Notes: generated by a model from the letters alone, not told the origin. Numbered from the stretch's first letter, positions 1 to 14,600 are shown. The stretch: 64,000 bases of DNA from Apostichopus japonicus (GCF_037975245.1 NC_092581.1:18715303-18779302); one strand, 5' to 3'. Program-made: numbers and translations.

Positions 1-11
1 AGCAAACCTAC

Positions 12-3000
12 CTTGCTTCTAAATCTTTCCTTTGTTCTTCAAGGCGTTCCAACTCCTTCTGACGATGCAGTAGCTCTGAAAAGTACATTGAGGCAAAGTA
101 ACATGTGAGAGTTCAGCTTTCCTATTAAGTGGCACGTAGGATGGAAACTTAAGCATACTAACAAATTCCGAGCTTAAAAAATAAAAACTTTCATATTTTC
201 CCTATGATCATATAGGACTCTTCTGTATTTCATGTTCTTAAATAATTTCTATTTCTGACAATTACTTGGGCTCACAAGATTAATTTCATGCCCACCCCTA
301 CTTTAAACATTCTAGACTAGGCATCTATCATGGAAGGCCAAACCAAAAAGAAACTCACCTTGTCTCATTTGCATGGTGTGGTAATCATGCCTAGCCAGTT
401 CCACTTCTTCCATCAACTTCTCTCTATCTGCAATAATTTCCTTTTCAAGTTGAGCCCTTTTGTTGTCCTCCTCCACTGACTGCTGTTTCCATCTTTGCCC
501 CCATTCAAATTCAAAAGAATTCCTCTGGGCAAATCTTGGTGGCACCTCTCTCTCCTGGTAGAATGAGGGATTTTTGGGAACGTTCTTCTCTGGAAGGCCA
601 TCTTCATCGTTCTTTTGTTCCAGAGGTTCGACAGTTATCGGCCTGGTAGAGCTGCGCATGAAAGTAAATTAAGATCGTCATTTCATAAATAATGCTTTGT
701 CATGTCATGTCATGTTGGAATGGACAAATGGAACAGGCTTTTAATGAAATTTTTGGTGCATTCTCTACTTGTCTTTTCACATATTATTATGTTATTCACA
801 ATCATCAGTACTACATTATCATCTAATAATAAATCACTACTCTGCTATGCAAGTTTCCATTTAACCCCCCCCCCCCCGACATAAAATCGAAAAATTTACA
901 TCACATGCAAACATTGGGACACATCCACTTCTTAAATAATGAGCACACAAGCACATACTAAAGACTTCTAGTATCACCATACTGAATGAATATTCATACC
1001 TTCATACTAACGAGAAATGTTAACTAAATAACATTCTTAATGCTGGTTTGGTTATTGATCAATTTGGCTTAGGGAGGACACAACAAGACAGCATATAGAA
1101 CAAGCATTAGCAAAGTTCCAGATAGAATAGAGAAAACTACAGTACGACCAACATGTATACTAACAGGGGGCAGCGTGCAACTAGAGCAATGGTAAATGAC
1201 TAGAAAATGGAAGTTGATTACAAAGCAGCCCTTCTTTCTGGTATATATACCTATGCCTGCCACCTCAAACTTTCTTGTGCAATTGCTGCCTCTCTGACAA
1301 AGTTAGAAAATTCTCAACTATCCAAATCACCATATAAAACAACACAAAAAAACCCCTAAACAACATGTAATTTGTTAGCAATGTTAAGCTTTTAATCATT
1401 GTCGTGGGGCCTTTAAGTGTCTTCTGAAGTCACTAACTTGAAAATAAGATTTATGCAAGGCACTTACGACGTTAATAAAAAGACTCCTTCTTTAATCTTT
1501 TTGATAGCAGCTAATGCAGCTGGTTTTCTAGCAAATTCAATAATTCCCTCTCCGGTGGACTTTCCTCTATCATCAACGACGACGATCGCCCTTTCAACTT
1601 CGCCAAACAATGCAAAGGCCTCTTCAAGAAGTTCGTTTGATACAGCCGTTGATAGATTCTTGACTCGCAGAGCTGCACCGTGAGCTGCAAATCGCACCCT
1701 GATAACCCTCCCTTTGAATGTAGCGCCATCCATCTCGTTCTTGGCCGCCTCTGCATTCAACCGTGTATCCTATAGGAGAGACAGAGAAAGAAACTTCTGT
1801 TAATATTCAAACTGCTCCTACCTGTGTCTGAAAATGCATATAACCTTACAACTAGAGAGCCTGATTTGAACAGTCCTTTTGATGGTTGTAAGTATGCCAG
1901 AAAAATACTTAACGACACAAAATATTTCACTACGCTATGTGATTTACTTGTGCAAGAGGTAGGATACATTTAACTGGGATACATTTAAACAGACTTGACT
2001 TTTTTTTTACATGATCCTCTCTCTGGTTATAGGCAACACAGATAAGATTAAAAACTACTTCGTACTGTGAACAGAACTGGCAATCTAATTGGCCAACAAA
2101 ACGAATTGCTTACTTGTTGAACAACAAAATGATTAAGGAGGCTAAATGCATAACAAAAGAACATTAGGACAACAGCTCATGAAAACAGATGACTAATTGT
2201 GGGGTTGCCTGTCAGTTTCATCATTCTAGGCTACATTACATATAAAATAGAAATGAAAGCAATTCATGCCCATGGGCAAAGGAAATTGAACTTTAAATCA
2301 CATAATGTATGTGAAATATACTTACCAGCCTTATGAATCCAAACATCTTCTGCTTGTTCAAGAACACTTCGTTGATTTCTCCAAACTTTGCAAACAACTT
2401 CTTAAATTCATCGTCTGTCGTTTCATTTGGAAGATTACCAATGAATAACCTGCACCTTCCTGTAAATTTCTTTTCCGTCTTCTTTTCTGTCATCAAATCA
2501 TCACCGAAATCAGTAGGCTGTTGACTTTGTGGTTCTCCTTGAAATGGACCAGGTCCAGTTGGACCACTAAATCTAGACTGCTGTGGCCTTCTGTCTTGAT
2601 TTCCCCTTCCAAAACGTCCTCCTTGTTGGTGGGGTGATCCTTGGTTTGGTCCCTGATTTCTACCTCCTTGGCCTTGATTTGGAAACGGACCTTGATTGGA
2701 TCCACGTCTATTGTTTGAATTCCCATGGAAACCACTATCTGAACGTTGGTTTCCTGGTGGCTTGCTAGCAGGGCCAGTATTTACACCCGGTCTCACAGTA
2801 CCCCCACCACTTGCCGATGTTGGTGTTTTGGCTGGTGAGCTAGGAACAGTCTTTGGTGCACTCATTGGAGTACCAGTATTACTATTAGGCCTTGGTGGTG
2901 TAGCATTAACTTGATTACCTTTTGGTGATTCCCCAACTTTCTCTTGTTTATCTCCCGGGAGTGGCTTTGGAATATCTTTCTGCATCAATGGCTGGACATT

Positions 3001-3261
3001 TCCTGGTTGCTTAATGACTGGACTCGCATTCTTGTTCCCTACACTAGTTGGCGTCGTCACTTTCTGTTCATTAACATTAGGCTTATTTTGAGGCGGTTGG
3101 TGTTGCCTACCGTGTTGTTGCATATTGTTCTCACGTCTTCGTCCTGGAAATCCTCCTGCACCAGGAGGGCGATTAAATCCACCTCTTCCTCCACGTCCTG
3201 GTGGACCATTATACCTAAATCTGTTATCTGGTCTTCCTCTAAAGTCCCGTCTCTGTGACAT
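12..3261 (-). CDS. SFPQ: DBHS-family RNA-binding protein (SFPQ/NONO/PSPC1-like; fly nonA), C-terminus off the left edge
   Basis: Four coding exons on the minus strand with GT-AG borders and closing phases: 3261-2326 (start ATG at 3261), 1769-1468, 651-359 and 75-12. The gene continues off the window. Residues 1-268 are G/R/N/Q/P-rich low complexity with RGG-like patches. RRM1 starts near residue 269 (RNP2 LFIGNL, RNP1-like KMFGFIRL across the first intron). RRM2 spans about 345-413 (LRVKNL; the STGEGIIEF region). The NOPS segment follows ([24 protein letters not shown]), then a charged coiled coil (EELARHDY-like, [15 protein letters not shown]). This order defines the DBHS family, which forms obligate dimers in paraspeckles and acts in transcription, splicing and RNA retention. 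Invertebrates usually have one co-orthologue of the three vertebrate genes, so the symbol is approximate. The long N-terminus resembles SFPQ more than NONO. The family assignment is secure; the exact paralogue is not. Confidence 0.93.
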
Positions 3262-4518
3262 TGTGATTTTTTGCTCCTTAAAATCTTTCTTTAAATGAAA
3301 TTTCAGTAAAATATGTTCGCTTCCAGTTGCTGTGGCGTTCTACCTTCCCTTGTTTTAGTCTATGCCGTTTTACTGTACTGTAGCGTATTGCGACTATAAT
3401 TTCGTATATCGTGGCGTTAGTACGGCTAATGCATTATCTAGTTTAGTAACGCGACTGAACCACGCATGGGAATCGTGTACTGTAATGCTAAGCCGAACAT
3501 TTCCGGAAAAACGAGCATGACGTAGTGAAGTTCCCGGATAATGCAAAGGTAGTAAGCTCTTGCACTCATTGAACGATATGGACAGATGCGTAATAAAATC
3601 TTGACTTTTCAATCGAGACTACCCATTACTTCGTGGCTTTGGGCATAGAACAAAGACTGGCACTTACTACTAGAACTCACTATGACAAATGACGTTAATG
3701 CATGGTTCTGATGGTCCATATCAAACGCTCAAAAGGCTTAGTCTATAGTGTAAACTGTTCGTTGCCGCGAAGTATCAGGATACTTAGGCCTAGCCCATGT
3801 ATGTAAGCTGCGTATTTGGCGACAAGACATTTCAGACGGGCCGGAGCATGCCATTATTGTATGTGCTGTTTCGTAGAAGCAAACCCAAGGACCTTCATTG
3901 CAGTTCTACGACTAAATTGAGAAGCCTGTTGTCAAGTTAGATATTCAGGGTTGGTTAATTGCATATCGTTAGTAAACAAGATTTGTACGCTCAGTCGGTG
4001 TTAGCGTTAGCCTACTCATTAGCACTAGCCCAACTTAGTCGTAATGTTAGGCTAGTACAAAGTTAGCATAATTTAGTGGTAATGCTTAACGGTAGGCTTC
4101 AGTTTTTTGCACAATGGGGTCAATATTGTTGCGAATACACTAGTAGTCTTTCAAGAAACCACAACTTCTCAAATGAACCAAATTTCTTCCAATCCTATAG
4201 ATGATTGTTTGGAAAAAGAAATGCATATCAATCAACTTCAAGTAGTGTTAATGTTATGCTACAACCGAGCTATTTCCATTATTAATTATGATTAATATTA
4301 GAGATTTTCATGTCATCAAAAGAGCCTAACTTACTCAATTAATAACCAGTGTCTTGTCAGGGGTCTGCAGGGAGAAATTTATTGAGCAGACTAACATTTT
4401 GAGACGTTGCATCCCTGACCTTGCAGGAGGCAAAAATAAACCTTTTTTTGGGCTCATACTTAAGTATTTTTGTACACAAACAATACTGTGGTTCCTGTTA
4501 AGTCGAAAAAGACAGTAA

Positions 4519-4892
4519 TTTAAAGGCATTGAAGACTCGCCCCAAACCACGTGCGGCCATATGAAAAAGTTAACTTTCTGTTGTTTGCAAGTGACGTTTT
4601 ATTTGTGTCGCTTCAAAATGCAGACAATAATGAAACGTGATACCTTGTTATCTTTATGCTAGCTGGACCTGAGATGTACATCGCTGTATCGTTTGTATAC
4701 TGTGCTGTGGGTATTGACCGCAGATGTATGTTCTGACTGTACACTAGTGTCTAATTACCAACGGTAGCAAGCTGTGTGTGTATTTTCTGGGATCAATTGT
4801 GGTGTTTAGCACTTCTGTTACACCTCATTAGAATCTAGGTCAAATTACCGGCATGGGACGTTTCTTTTTGCACGAGTCTTCACACCCTTTAA
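4519..4892 (-). mobile_element. TTAA-bounded MITE, copy A (piggyBac-like)
   Basis: This 374-bp segment begins TTAAAGGCATTGAAGACTCG and ends with the partly complementary CGAGTCTTCACACCCTTTAA. It is homologous along its length, in opposite orientation, to the copies at 16691-16963 and 18117-18491 (shared internal blocks include GATACCTTGTTATCTTTA-like and AACTTTCTG-TTGCAAG segments). Inverted ends of about 20 bp inside a TTAA target are the hallmark of piggyBac-type non-autonomous elements. No transposase frame is present. The superfamily call rests only on TTAA and the inverted ends. Confidence 0.65.
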
Positions 4893-7679
4893 AGCAATTT
4901 GATGTTAAAGTTAGCAGATTCTCACTGTCCAGAAACCTGAAGCGTAAAAGCTCATTAAAGTACAGGTCACAGAATAATAAACATGCAGCTACAAGAGAAA
5001 GAAATGGTTGTTAGAATTGTTCACACAGTTTTAACTTATTTTGGTTATCCATTCTTCAATCAAAGGTAAATTATGGTTTTAAAAAAACTGCCCAAACGTC
5101 TAGTCATAGTTGGTAAGATTCGCTGCTATTAAAGGCCAGTTTACTGCTTAAGAGAACTAAGTCACTCAGGGCCTATTGTACAGTGTACTCTTTTGTAATA
5201 TGATCTTTTTTTCCTGAACCTATTGAGTAAATCCAGTTGAAGATAAACAATTGAGTAAGCACATTAGAATAACGTGGCAATTGTGGCTAAAGGAGTTTAG
5301 GCATATTAAAATTAGGGAGACTTTACCTTTAGAGGGCCTCTACGTAGACAACACTGCCTATAATACATGTTTGTGTGAAATGCACTGAACATATATATTC
5401 GCCTGTAGAGGGTGGGAAACCCCGGCAGTGAGAAAGTTTTAGCGGGTGCAACTTACAACATTATTTATCCCACGCCTGTGACGATTATCGTCAGTTTGAT
5501 GACTGGGAAACGAAAATTTGGTTTTCAGAAGTGTTTTTGCAACCTCCTACTACACAATTCGTTGGCATTTTGATATTAACAGTATGACAGAGTAGTGTTA
5601 GTGCTGAAGTGAATAGCTTGATCAAATTTTTCCTCAACCGACTCCGCACATGTATGTCACAGGGTGACCTGCAGTCACGCTAGTGCTTAGGAATTATGCG
5701 AAAAGAGCAAATTCCTTGTCCTAGGATTGATCAAGTTTTACCAAGTCCCCCAAAAGAAAATAATACAATCAATGGAAAGGTACAAGTGTAAATTTTCAAT
5801 GTAACATAAATTTCAACTCATTGGAGGATGTCCAAAAACCACCAGCTATGCCTTTAAAATTGACCTAATGTTGATTGTTAGGCTAGCAAAGATTTTACCT
5901 CAGTTACAGTCATCAGATGTTTTATCTTTCTCAGTATTATAATATTGGGAATGCCACTTCACATACGTTAGTAACAGTTAAAATAATGGGAAGAATCCTA
6001 ACTTGGGACTTGATCTGTAGAATGGATGAATGTTAAGCTGTGTCCATAAACTTAAACACTTGCACACAACTTAACTTTATTAGTGATACGTACTAAGTTC
6101 AGCCAAAAGATACATCTTAGGTTTACCCTTACAAAGGCCTAGCCCAACTTAGGCTACTGGTACTACCATAATTACAGTAAGTAGTGCACATAGATATTGA
6201 ACTAGGTAGAATGCTGACACAGTGTATCGCAGTGAAGCCTTGAAAAAAGTGAGGGCGCTTTGCATTGTACGCCAAAAGCCAGATCATTTGTATGTATGTA
6301 TACATTGTGCATTCAACTCTAAAACTGAATTTGATTTCACCCACTTTCTCGAAAGAGAAGGTGTAGTTTGCACAACAGAGACATGTTGTGGCGACCAGAG
6401 TGGTGAGTACTATACTCCTGACTTAAGAACCAACTTTGAAAACTTTTTTTTCTTGCCTCTAATGACTCAAGTATTTGGAGTGTTTTGTGCAACTTTTAGT
6501 GTCTGGAAAGTGCCATTTCCGGTATGTGAGAGGCACATGGCAAACATTTTTCTTGCTTGTAATTTTAGTGCTCCACTCAAATAGTGTCACAGTTGTCCCT
6601 GAAAAATGCTGTGAAAAAGCAACCCGCCCTCCTCCCAACCACCTTCCTACTCAGTACTCACACCTACTTTTGTGTAATACTTCCATATTAGACTGTTCAT
6701 GTAGTTCTCAGTTTAATGTTAATGTTGCAAAGTGGGTAGTAGCCTATTTTCCTAGTATTTAATTGTTAGTAATAAGCCCTGGACATCATAACCGTCATCT
6801 CATGTTCAATCTGGCATGTGGATCTATCATAATGGATACAGTTTTAAGAAAAATTAGGTGGTAATAGTTTTTGTCATTAGGCTATAGTCATATCGCATCC
6901 GAAAGGACAGCCATAGTCAGTCTAGGGGCCTATTCAAACTATATCCAGGGTCCAGTGAATAACAAAACAGCAGCTGAGCAGACTACACTAGTTAGTAAAG
7001 TAATTAGATTCCTATGTAATTGCTTCCACTATTGCTTGCTAAGAATTACCTGTGAAACTACAGTCCACTGCCACATTTTTGACGATTTTGGCACCCAAAT
7101 GCAGCACAAGATACAAACATTTTGAGAGATTTATGTCAACTTGATAACTATGGTTGGTGGTAGTGCATCATGTGACTAAAATAGCCTCTAGAGGCTAATA
7201 TATCATTATGCTGTTTTGAGCTTAAAAAGTCGCTGGTTAATGTGGGACCCTCATCTAATATGATGTATGCAGTGCAATACATTCTTTCTGTTGTATCAAC
7301 TATTTCCATATTTTCAAGTAACTTAGCACACTTTGGACTGGCATTATTTAATTCAGTTCATCGGATGTAGACTGTCTTGTCAAGCGCAGTTTGGGAATCA
7401 ACCGGCAGTTATAAATAATTTCTTTTTTTAAGGAGGTTGTATGTTTACCACGCATGGCTGTTATTAACTGGGGCTGGCATACAATAATGGGCACGCATGT
7501 GTAAATGGAGTTATATATGGATTTGTGTATTTCTATTGTGCAGTTTATGAATGAAAGTGCTGATCCTTTAGAATCCCCTGCACGCCAGTGCGTTGAACGC
7601 GTGCCACGCAGCAAGCCTACTTCCACATGGTACTGTATGAAGATGCACCACATCGAGATCATAAGTCTAATAAATATGG

Positions 7680-8460
7680 TGGAGGTCAAATGTCATATCA
7701 GGTCAACATCGGAAAAAACTTGTAAACAATGTTAGAGTAACTCAAAAAGTAATTAATACTCGGTTTTAGTGTATATGTTGTATGTGGATCCACCTTATTT
7801 GTACGAGAACCTATTTTTCCTTAAATGTGATAGGTCATTTTAAAAGTCAACGGTGGTGAATGTCTGAAAACTTTTTAAATACAAACCTTGGCTTTGCTTC
7901 AAGCATAGAAAGTGGATTCAACTTTTTGATGTAAGAAACCTATCATTTCAGGTGGAGGTCAAAGGTCAATATATTGAAAACCTAGTAAATATGATAATTC
8001 CAAATTGAAGTTTGGATGAGCTACATACTTGGTATGTGGAGTCACCTTTATTGGATACAGAAGTGTAGATCTATTCTGTGGAAGTTCTCTCAAGGCCTAC
8101 AGAGGTCTGTAGTGTTGGTTCCAGGTGTAACTGAACGACAAACTTACTCTGAAATCAACTGCTTGATTGAGAACCAAACTGTATTCTGCTCTTGTATAAA
8201 TGGAAGCTGTGTTAAGAAACTTTTCAATATGTGATAACATAATATTGAAATTAGGAGCATTAACATATCAATATAAAGTATACAAAATATGTGATGGCGC
8301 TACATCACTATTCAACAGTGTCAAGGCCTGTAATCTTTAACTCAGTAACTCCATCAGTAAATCTAAATCAATTTTCATACTTGATGTTTGGGAACACATG
8401 TAATAGTGATTACAACAAAACTGCAGATTTCTGTGGTCAAAGGTGATTTGAGGTTGACAG
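7680..8460. repeat. Degenerate tandem repeat with GGTCAAAGGTCA motifs
   Basis: Diverged copies of a roughly 150-270 bp unit share the blocks GGTGGAGGTCAAA, a 'GAAAACTT...AAATA' block and 'TATGTGGA(T/G)(C/T)CACCTT'. The word AGGTCAAAGGTCA is perfect at 7956-7968 and mutated near 7684 and 8436. It resembles the cleaner arrays at 33.5-34.0 kb and 36.2-37.2 kb, so all three probably derive from one repeat family. Boundaries are vague. Confidence 0.45.
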
Positions 8461-8664
8461 AGTCTAAAACCCTTGATTATAAACTCAAAAACTAAAATTT
8501 GAATCGACCCACCTTATTAAGTCCAAGAACCTTGATCGCAGATTGTAAATTAAATGATCTCATATTAAATTTTGAAAGAATTAAACTAGGCCTTTCGTCT
8601 CACTAGTTTTTAAACTGTTGTTATTCTTTTTATTCATTTAGCAGTGGTCAAGTGGTCTAAGACA

Positions 8665-11600
8665 ATGTCATCTAGTGAGGGTCATCCACCAAAAGAGGTT
8701 GCAGATGATACAGAAGCAAAACTTGTTGATGCTGGAGGAGATTCTGAAGCGAATGTTGGTAAAATACCATCATCCAAAGAAGGAGTGCACAAAGATGTTG
8801 GAGATTCGAATCAAGAGAAAGGAACAATCGATGTTCCTGTCAAAGAAGCTGAACAACGCATATCAGAAAGTCAAGACGATGAAAGTCTTGCGAGGGGTAA
8901 ACCCGAAGATGGCGTCGGAGATATCGAAGAACAGTTTGAAGCAAAGGAGAAGAAAAAATCTGCTGAGGAAGCAAGCTCTAGCAAAATTACTGAGGCCGTA
9001 GAAGATGCTGGCAGTGAAGAGAATACAGCTGCAAATGAAGAGGAGAGCACAAAGGATTCAGAGGAACAAGAACAGGGTGGAGTGAATGATCAAGCTATCG
9101 GTGCAGTCGACAAAACCAAAGAGATACCCTCAGAGGACGATGATGCAAGCCGTGAGAATGTGACATCAATCCTTGAAACACCCCAGACTAAGGATGAAGC
9201 TGATGGGGAGAAGGAAGAGACTGCTAGAAGAGATGAGAATGCATCTTTAGCTGTGTCTGAGAATCTTATGGTGGAAGCAGATGGAGGTGTAACAGAGGGG
9301 GATGAGGAAGCTAAAGGTGAAGATGATAGGACTGCACCTGAAGCTGGGAATGAGTCAGAGAAGCCTGAAACAGAAGTCGATGTTGCGCCTGTGGTAGGAG
9401 ATGGTGCAGAAAATGTTCTGGAAGCAAAGGATGATAATTCTGGAATTCTGGACTCGGAGAAAAGCCTTGAGAAAGAGACCGATTCTACCGGAAGCGGATT
9501 TATTGAAAAAGCGGATTCACCGGTCATCGGAGGAGAGGAGGATGAAGATGCTGGAACGTCTCTCCCTGAGAAAGAGATGGGAAGTGAAGAGATGAAAGAT
9601 GAAGAAGAATTGTTGGATGACCAGAGCAAGGACATCTGGGTAGAGGGAGGAAATGGAGATGACGACGGTGATGATGGCTTTCAAGAAACCGAAGAGCCGA
9701 TGGAAACAGATGAGTTTGATGAGGTGGAGAGAGCTGTGAAGGAGGAAAGGAAACAACAGTCAGAATTGTCAGAGGCAAGGGCAACAGCTGACAAGGAGGA
9801 GGAATGTAGCAGAGACGAGAAGAATCCTGACGGAGGCACAGACGCTACAAAGCCGAGGGATGAAGTAGACGGTAAAGCTGACAAACTTGAGAAGGAGAGC
9901 GATGAAATGTCAGATGCTGCTGGAGTAATTGAAGGAGCAGTGAATGCAGCAACCGAGCCATCAGATGGAATTAAAGAGAGAGAGGACACTGCGACTCTGC
10001 CAAAAGAAAGCATTGGAGAGAAGGTGGCAGACGAAGAGAAGAAGCCAAGGGATGGAAGTCATGAAACGCATGATGGTGACAAGAGTGAATCAAAAGCCGA
10101 TCTCACTGAATCTCAGGAGATGCTGATGCAGTATGATGGAGAGGACCTCCTGGAGACCATGGTCAGCGACGGCTCAGATTCTGACCGGCAGAACCAAGTC
10201 GACAGCCAGGACGAGAAGACGGCAGCGACGGAACCCGGAGAGGAGGAACCGATGGAAGTAGACGGTAACGTCCCTTCCGAGACTAAGGCTGCAACAGATT
10301 TTTCAGACGGGCAGGGCGCTGCAAAGGAGAGCAGTAAGGATTCGGACGTAATCGACATGATCGAAGAGAGGACGGTGTCTCCGTCCCTACATTCAGAGAA
10401 AGCTGCTGAGGCTGTAGAAGAGGCAGGAAAAAAAGAGGAGCAGGTCGATAAGGAAGATACCTCTTCAGATATTATCATCCTGGACGATGTCGAACCCAAG
10501 AAATCAGACGAAGATGGAGATAAGACGAAAGAGACGACCCCACCAGCTGAGAAGAAACGAAAATTAGGAAGCCTTGGTAGTATTGTGTCCAGGCTTACAC
10601 AGAGCGTCAAGGAGAAACAGTCCGAGGAAGGGGTAAGTATATGGTTACGTGATGACATGTGGATAACTTGGAGCATACTCATTTCATTCTTTCACGTTGG
10701 CTCTATAATCATAAACTACCAATTGCATGTGAAAGTGAAAACCTTAACTTTCTTGCCCGCAGTGGCACAGTCTCAAAAATGCAAGTGCAGTTAGATATCT
10801 ACAGAAATTTAGCTAAATGTAGTCATTTTACATCATTATTAAGACTATGGCTATAAGCTAACAACAACTTTTTTTCCTTGGAATGTGCAAACTGTACCTA
10901 ATTTCTGAGTGGAACTTTGATCTTCTTCCAAAGGTTAAATTAGTCACTATTTGTGTGCACCTTTTATGGTAAGAAGGAATTCTTTATAGTGTCTCTATGG
11001 AACGGTGCAATAATCCGTTGCGTGAGAAATGACTGCATCTGGTTGGATTAGATATAATGCAAATTTACAAGAAATTTTGAAAAAAAAAGTTTGAATATGC
11101 TTTGAGCTTATTCATTGACAAGTGTCTCTTTACGAAAAAGAACAAAACAAATTAATGTTTCCTCATTCAGAGTTCGAAGTCGGTGGTGGACAAATCCATA
11201 CCCGTAATCTCCCAAGTCAAGACTCTTACTCACGAACCAGTGAAGGAGAAAGTGGTAAGATCATGCTCCTTCTGGTACCCTAGATAATTGTCCATGCAGT
11301 TGCTGGAAGGGGAAAAGAACCACCCCATCCACTATCCTCACCACCATTCACCCCTTACCCAAACACCATCATTCGCCCTCACCCATACACCACCATTTAC
11401 CCCTCTCCCATACACCACTATTCACCCCTCACCCATACCCACACTTGTGTTGTTATGGATAGGGAAAAAAATATATATTAGGTTTAGTTGAAGTCCATTC
11501 TCCTCCCTCTGTAATGCTACCTTCTTATTACTAGCCTGTTAGAAAAGTTTGACCAGCCTGGTTGAATAGAGTTTTACCCCAGTGCTCAGGAAAGCTCGCA

Positions 11601-14600
11601 ATCAGAGCTAAGTTGAATGCATCATTTATATAAAATCCATGATTGTTCTTGACCGGCACTTTCTTCAGTAATTTATGCGCTTTGCTTCTTATCACAGGGT
11701 CGTAAGCAGGTCTACAAAACAGAAGATGTTGTGAACCGATGCAGCGTCTGCTTTCAACCTTTCTTGTCCCTCAACCCTATTAAATTCAACAACAATGTCT
11801 TCTGCTCGGACGATTGTCTCCACGAGAAGAAGGGTGCCAGCTCAGACAGCACGCCCTGTAGCTACTGCAAGAAAGTCTTCAAGAAGGACAGCTCGGAGAG
11901 CTGTTCGATCGAGTTTGGCACACAACGCAAGAGATTCTGTTCTTCAAACTGCAAGACCGACTACCAGAAGAAAGTGAAACCTTGTAGCAACTGTGGAGAG
12001 GACATAACAGGAACCAGTAACGCATTTATGGCCCAGGTGGGGTCCGAGGGCAAGTTCATGGAGTTCTGCTCGCAGAATTGCGTCGAGAGTTACGAGAAGA
12101 AGATCAAAGATCAGCCTCAACAGACAAAGAAGGACAGTGGGGAGAAGAAAGCTTGCAGCATGTGTCGGAAGCTCACATCTGTAAGTATTGTAGTCTGCTA
12201 GTCTTGCTGTCACTGAGTCAGCTCAGGTTTCATCTTTAATTTTACAATCAAAGATGAATTAATATAATAATTTGTTATTAGTGATAACTCTGTAGTAAAG
12301 ATTACGGCACCTATGATTTGACTAAAGAACGGGGTATTTTACAGAGCTCATTAAAATGAAAAATGCCAAACTCTCCTCTTCCTCTCCCACATGAAAACCA
12401 CATGTGTGTATAGTGAAATTAAGGAATGAAAGCTAAGGGATATTGAATAACCATTGAATGTACTAAGAACAAAACAATGCCATGTTTATGATGGAGGAGG
12501 CCATCATCCACGCCAAATAACCTAACATGAACTGACTCCCCAACCCCCCACCCCCGCCCCCCCAAATAAATACTGAAAGGAATGAGTTATGAATTTTGAT
12601 GATCATTATCAGTAAGTGTATTAGTGAATGTTATTAAAGTCCCCCATGTTGCATGTATTACACATTGAAGTACAATTCTGTTCCAATTTTTTCCCCCCAA
12701 TTTATAAAGAATTTTTTCCTATCATAAAGAGTTAGAACTAACAGAACAGCAGAATTTCATCATCAGGATGACAAGAGATTCTTGCATTAAATTTGTTAAG
12801 ATTTTGCGTTTTCTTTAATTATGTTTGTCCCTTAACATGAAAGCTTTGAGGAATCTTTCTGTTTTAACCCAATTTCCATTTTTTATCATTGTACAGATCA
12901 AGCATGAAGTGAAGTTCCGGGGTTCTTACTACCACATGTGCGGAACGGACTGCTTCTCCAACTTCCGCAAGAAGTACAGCCTGTCGCTCCGTACCTGCAA
13001 TCAGTGCGGTACGACCTGCTACAACGAACACTCCCCAGGGGACGACAAAGACGGCCATAAGGTATTCTTCTGCAGTCAGAAATGTTTGGAAGTCTTCCAG
13101 CAATCCAGGTCCCTGAGTGAACCTTGCTTTAGCTGTAAGACCATGTACAAACAGGGGATGTTAATGGAAGGCAAAGCCAGTAGTGGCAAAGTCTACAAGT
13201 TCTGTTCGCAGGAATGCATGCAGAAAGTTCTGCCCTCGACCACCAGTAACTCTGCATCTACTACAGTGACGCCCAGTACCAGTACCCCGAAGACCACCAA
13301 CGTTGTCCCAGCGCAAGGCCCCAGGATGGCCACTCAGGTTCAGACCTCTGCCAAGCCGTTGGTGCAGCCTCGAATAGTCCAAACTTCCACCAACGGAACT
13401 GGCTCGGGACAGAACCAGGGGTCGCTCCCGTGTAACCATTGCAAGAAGCTGCAGCGCCCCCTGTACCACCTGACGATGAGCGACAGCAGCTTGCGCAACT
13501 TCTGCAGTTACCCTTGCGTCATCGCATTTCAAGCTCAGTTCAATGTGCCACCTGTGACCCTTCCTCAGGAGACGCTCCTGCTCAGATGCGGACAGTGCCA
13601 CAGGGGATTCTCTCACCGTCCTCAGACCTTGGATTACCAAGGAGAGACGAGGCTCTTTTGTAACACGGCATGCTTGGATGATTTCAAACGGGTAAGGCGG
13701 GAAAAAAAATACTAGCATTTTTAGATTTAGATTTAGATTTTTATTGTGAGCATGCAAATTAGCCACAAGTTTTGCCCATTATGGATTGTATCTTTGATGT
13801 GTTTTGGAGATTTTTTTTTTCATAAAAAAATGTAGATACATCTTGCACATTACACATTTGATTAATTTTCATTGTACATGTTCTAGACTCAACCTCACCC
13901 CACCACCCATGCCTATCCTGTCAGGTTGTTTGGTACAGTTAGTCATTATAAATATACAATTAGTGGAACTCCAGGTTTTGTATTTATAACACATTTTCAA
14001 ATTAAAAAACATTTCTATAGTTCATGAATAAATGGGAATCAAATTCAACTTTTTTGTAACTAGGTTGATTAAAGATTAGGAAAAACCACCAAATTTTGCT
14101 CTTCTAAGTTCAATAAAAACTCTTGCCAAAATGTTGATTCCACTGCAAATGTTGAAATTAATCTGACAAGATATCTAGTGATCTTTAATGTATTGAAGAA
14201 TAATTTGATAAGGACAACTTGACTAAGAAATATAAATGGTTTTCTTGACATTTCAAAGTGTATGGTCAAAGTTTGGAAATTACTTCTCTTTGGTCATTAC
14301 TGTAGACCCAGTCCATCATCGCTATCTGCGACTGCTGTTTTGAGGAAAAGATTCTATTTGAGGAAACAAACTTTCTCGGTAAAGCTCGCTACTTTTGCAG
14401 CCCTGGTGAGTACTCTCAATCTTGCTACAATGGACTTTGTCGCTGTCATAAAATGAAAACAAGATGGTGGGGAGGGGGGTGGAAGGTGAGGAGTGGGGGC
14501 GGTATAGAAGGTTTATACTTACAGTAGAATAAAATGCATCTGTAAAAAAAGGTTACTTTATACAGATGGCAGCTTTGGTGGGTTATTTAATGAACTTTAA

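Larger units (their letters stand above)
3262..8641. other. Head-to-head upstream region between the DBHS gene and the ZMYM gene
   Basis: About 5.4 kb separate the DBHS start codon (minus strand) from the first ZMYM coding exon (plus strand). The first 50 bases or so are probably DBHS 5' UTR. An untranslated ZMYM first exon should lie here, because coding exon 1 is preceded by a good acceptor (TTCATTTAG ending at 8641), but I could not place it. The region also holds a TTAA-bounded MITE (4519-4892) and degenerate GGTCAAAGGTCA-type repeats (about 7680-8460). Several open frames of 60-120 codons occur but have no recognisable domain and no splice context, and I regard them as chance. Confidence 0.6.

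Noticed and set aside
6222-6584. 120-codon open frame upstream of ZMYM
   Set aside because: Composition is that of random translation, and no splice or start context supports it.
9090-10682. Long open frames on the minus strand opposite the acidic ZMYM exon
   Set aside because: They are antisense shadows of a GA-rich coding exon (Ser/Pro-rich nonsense translations) and have no domain.
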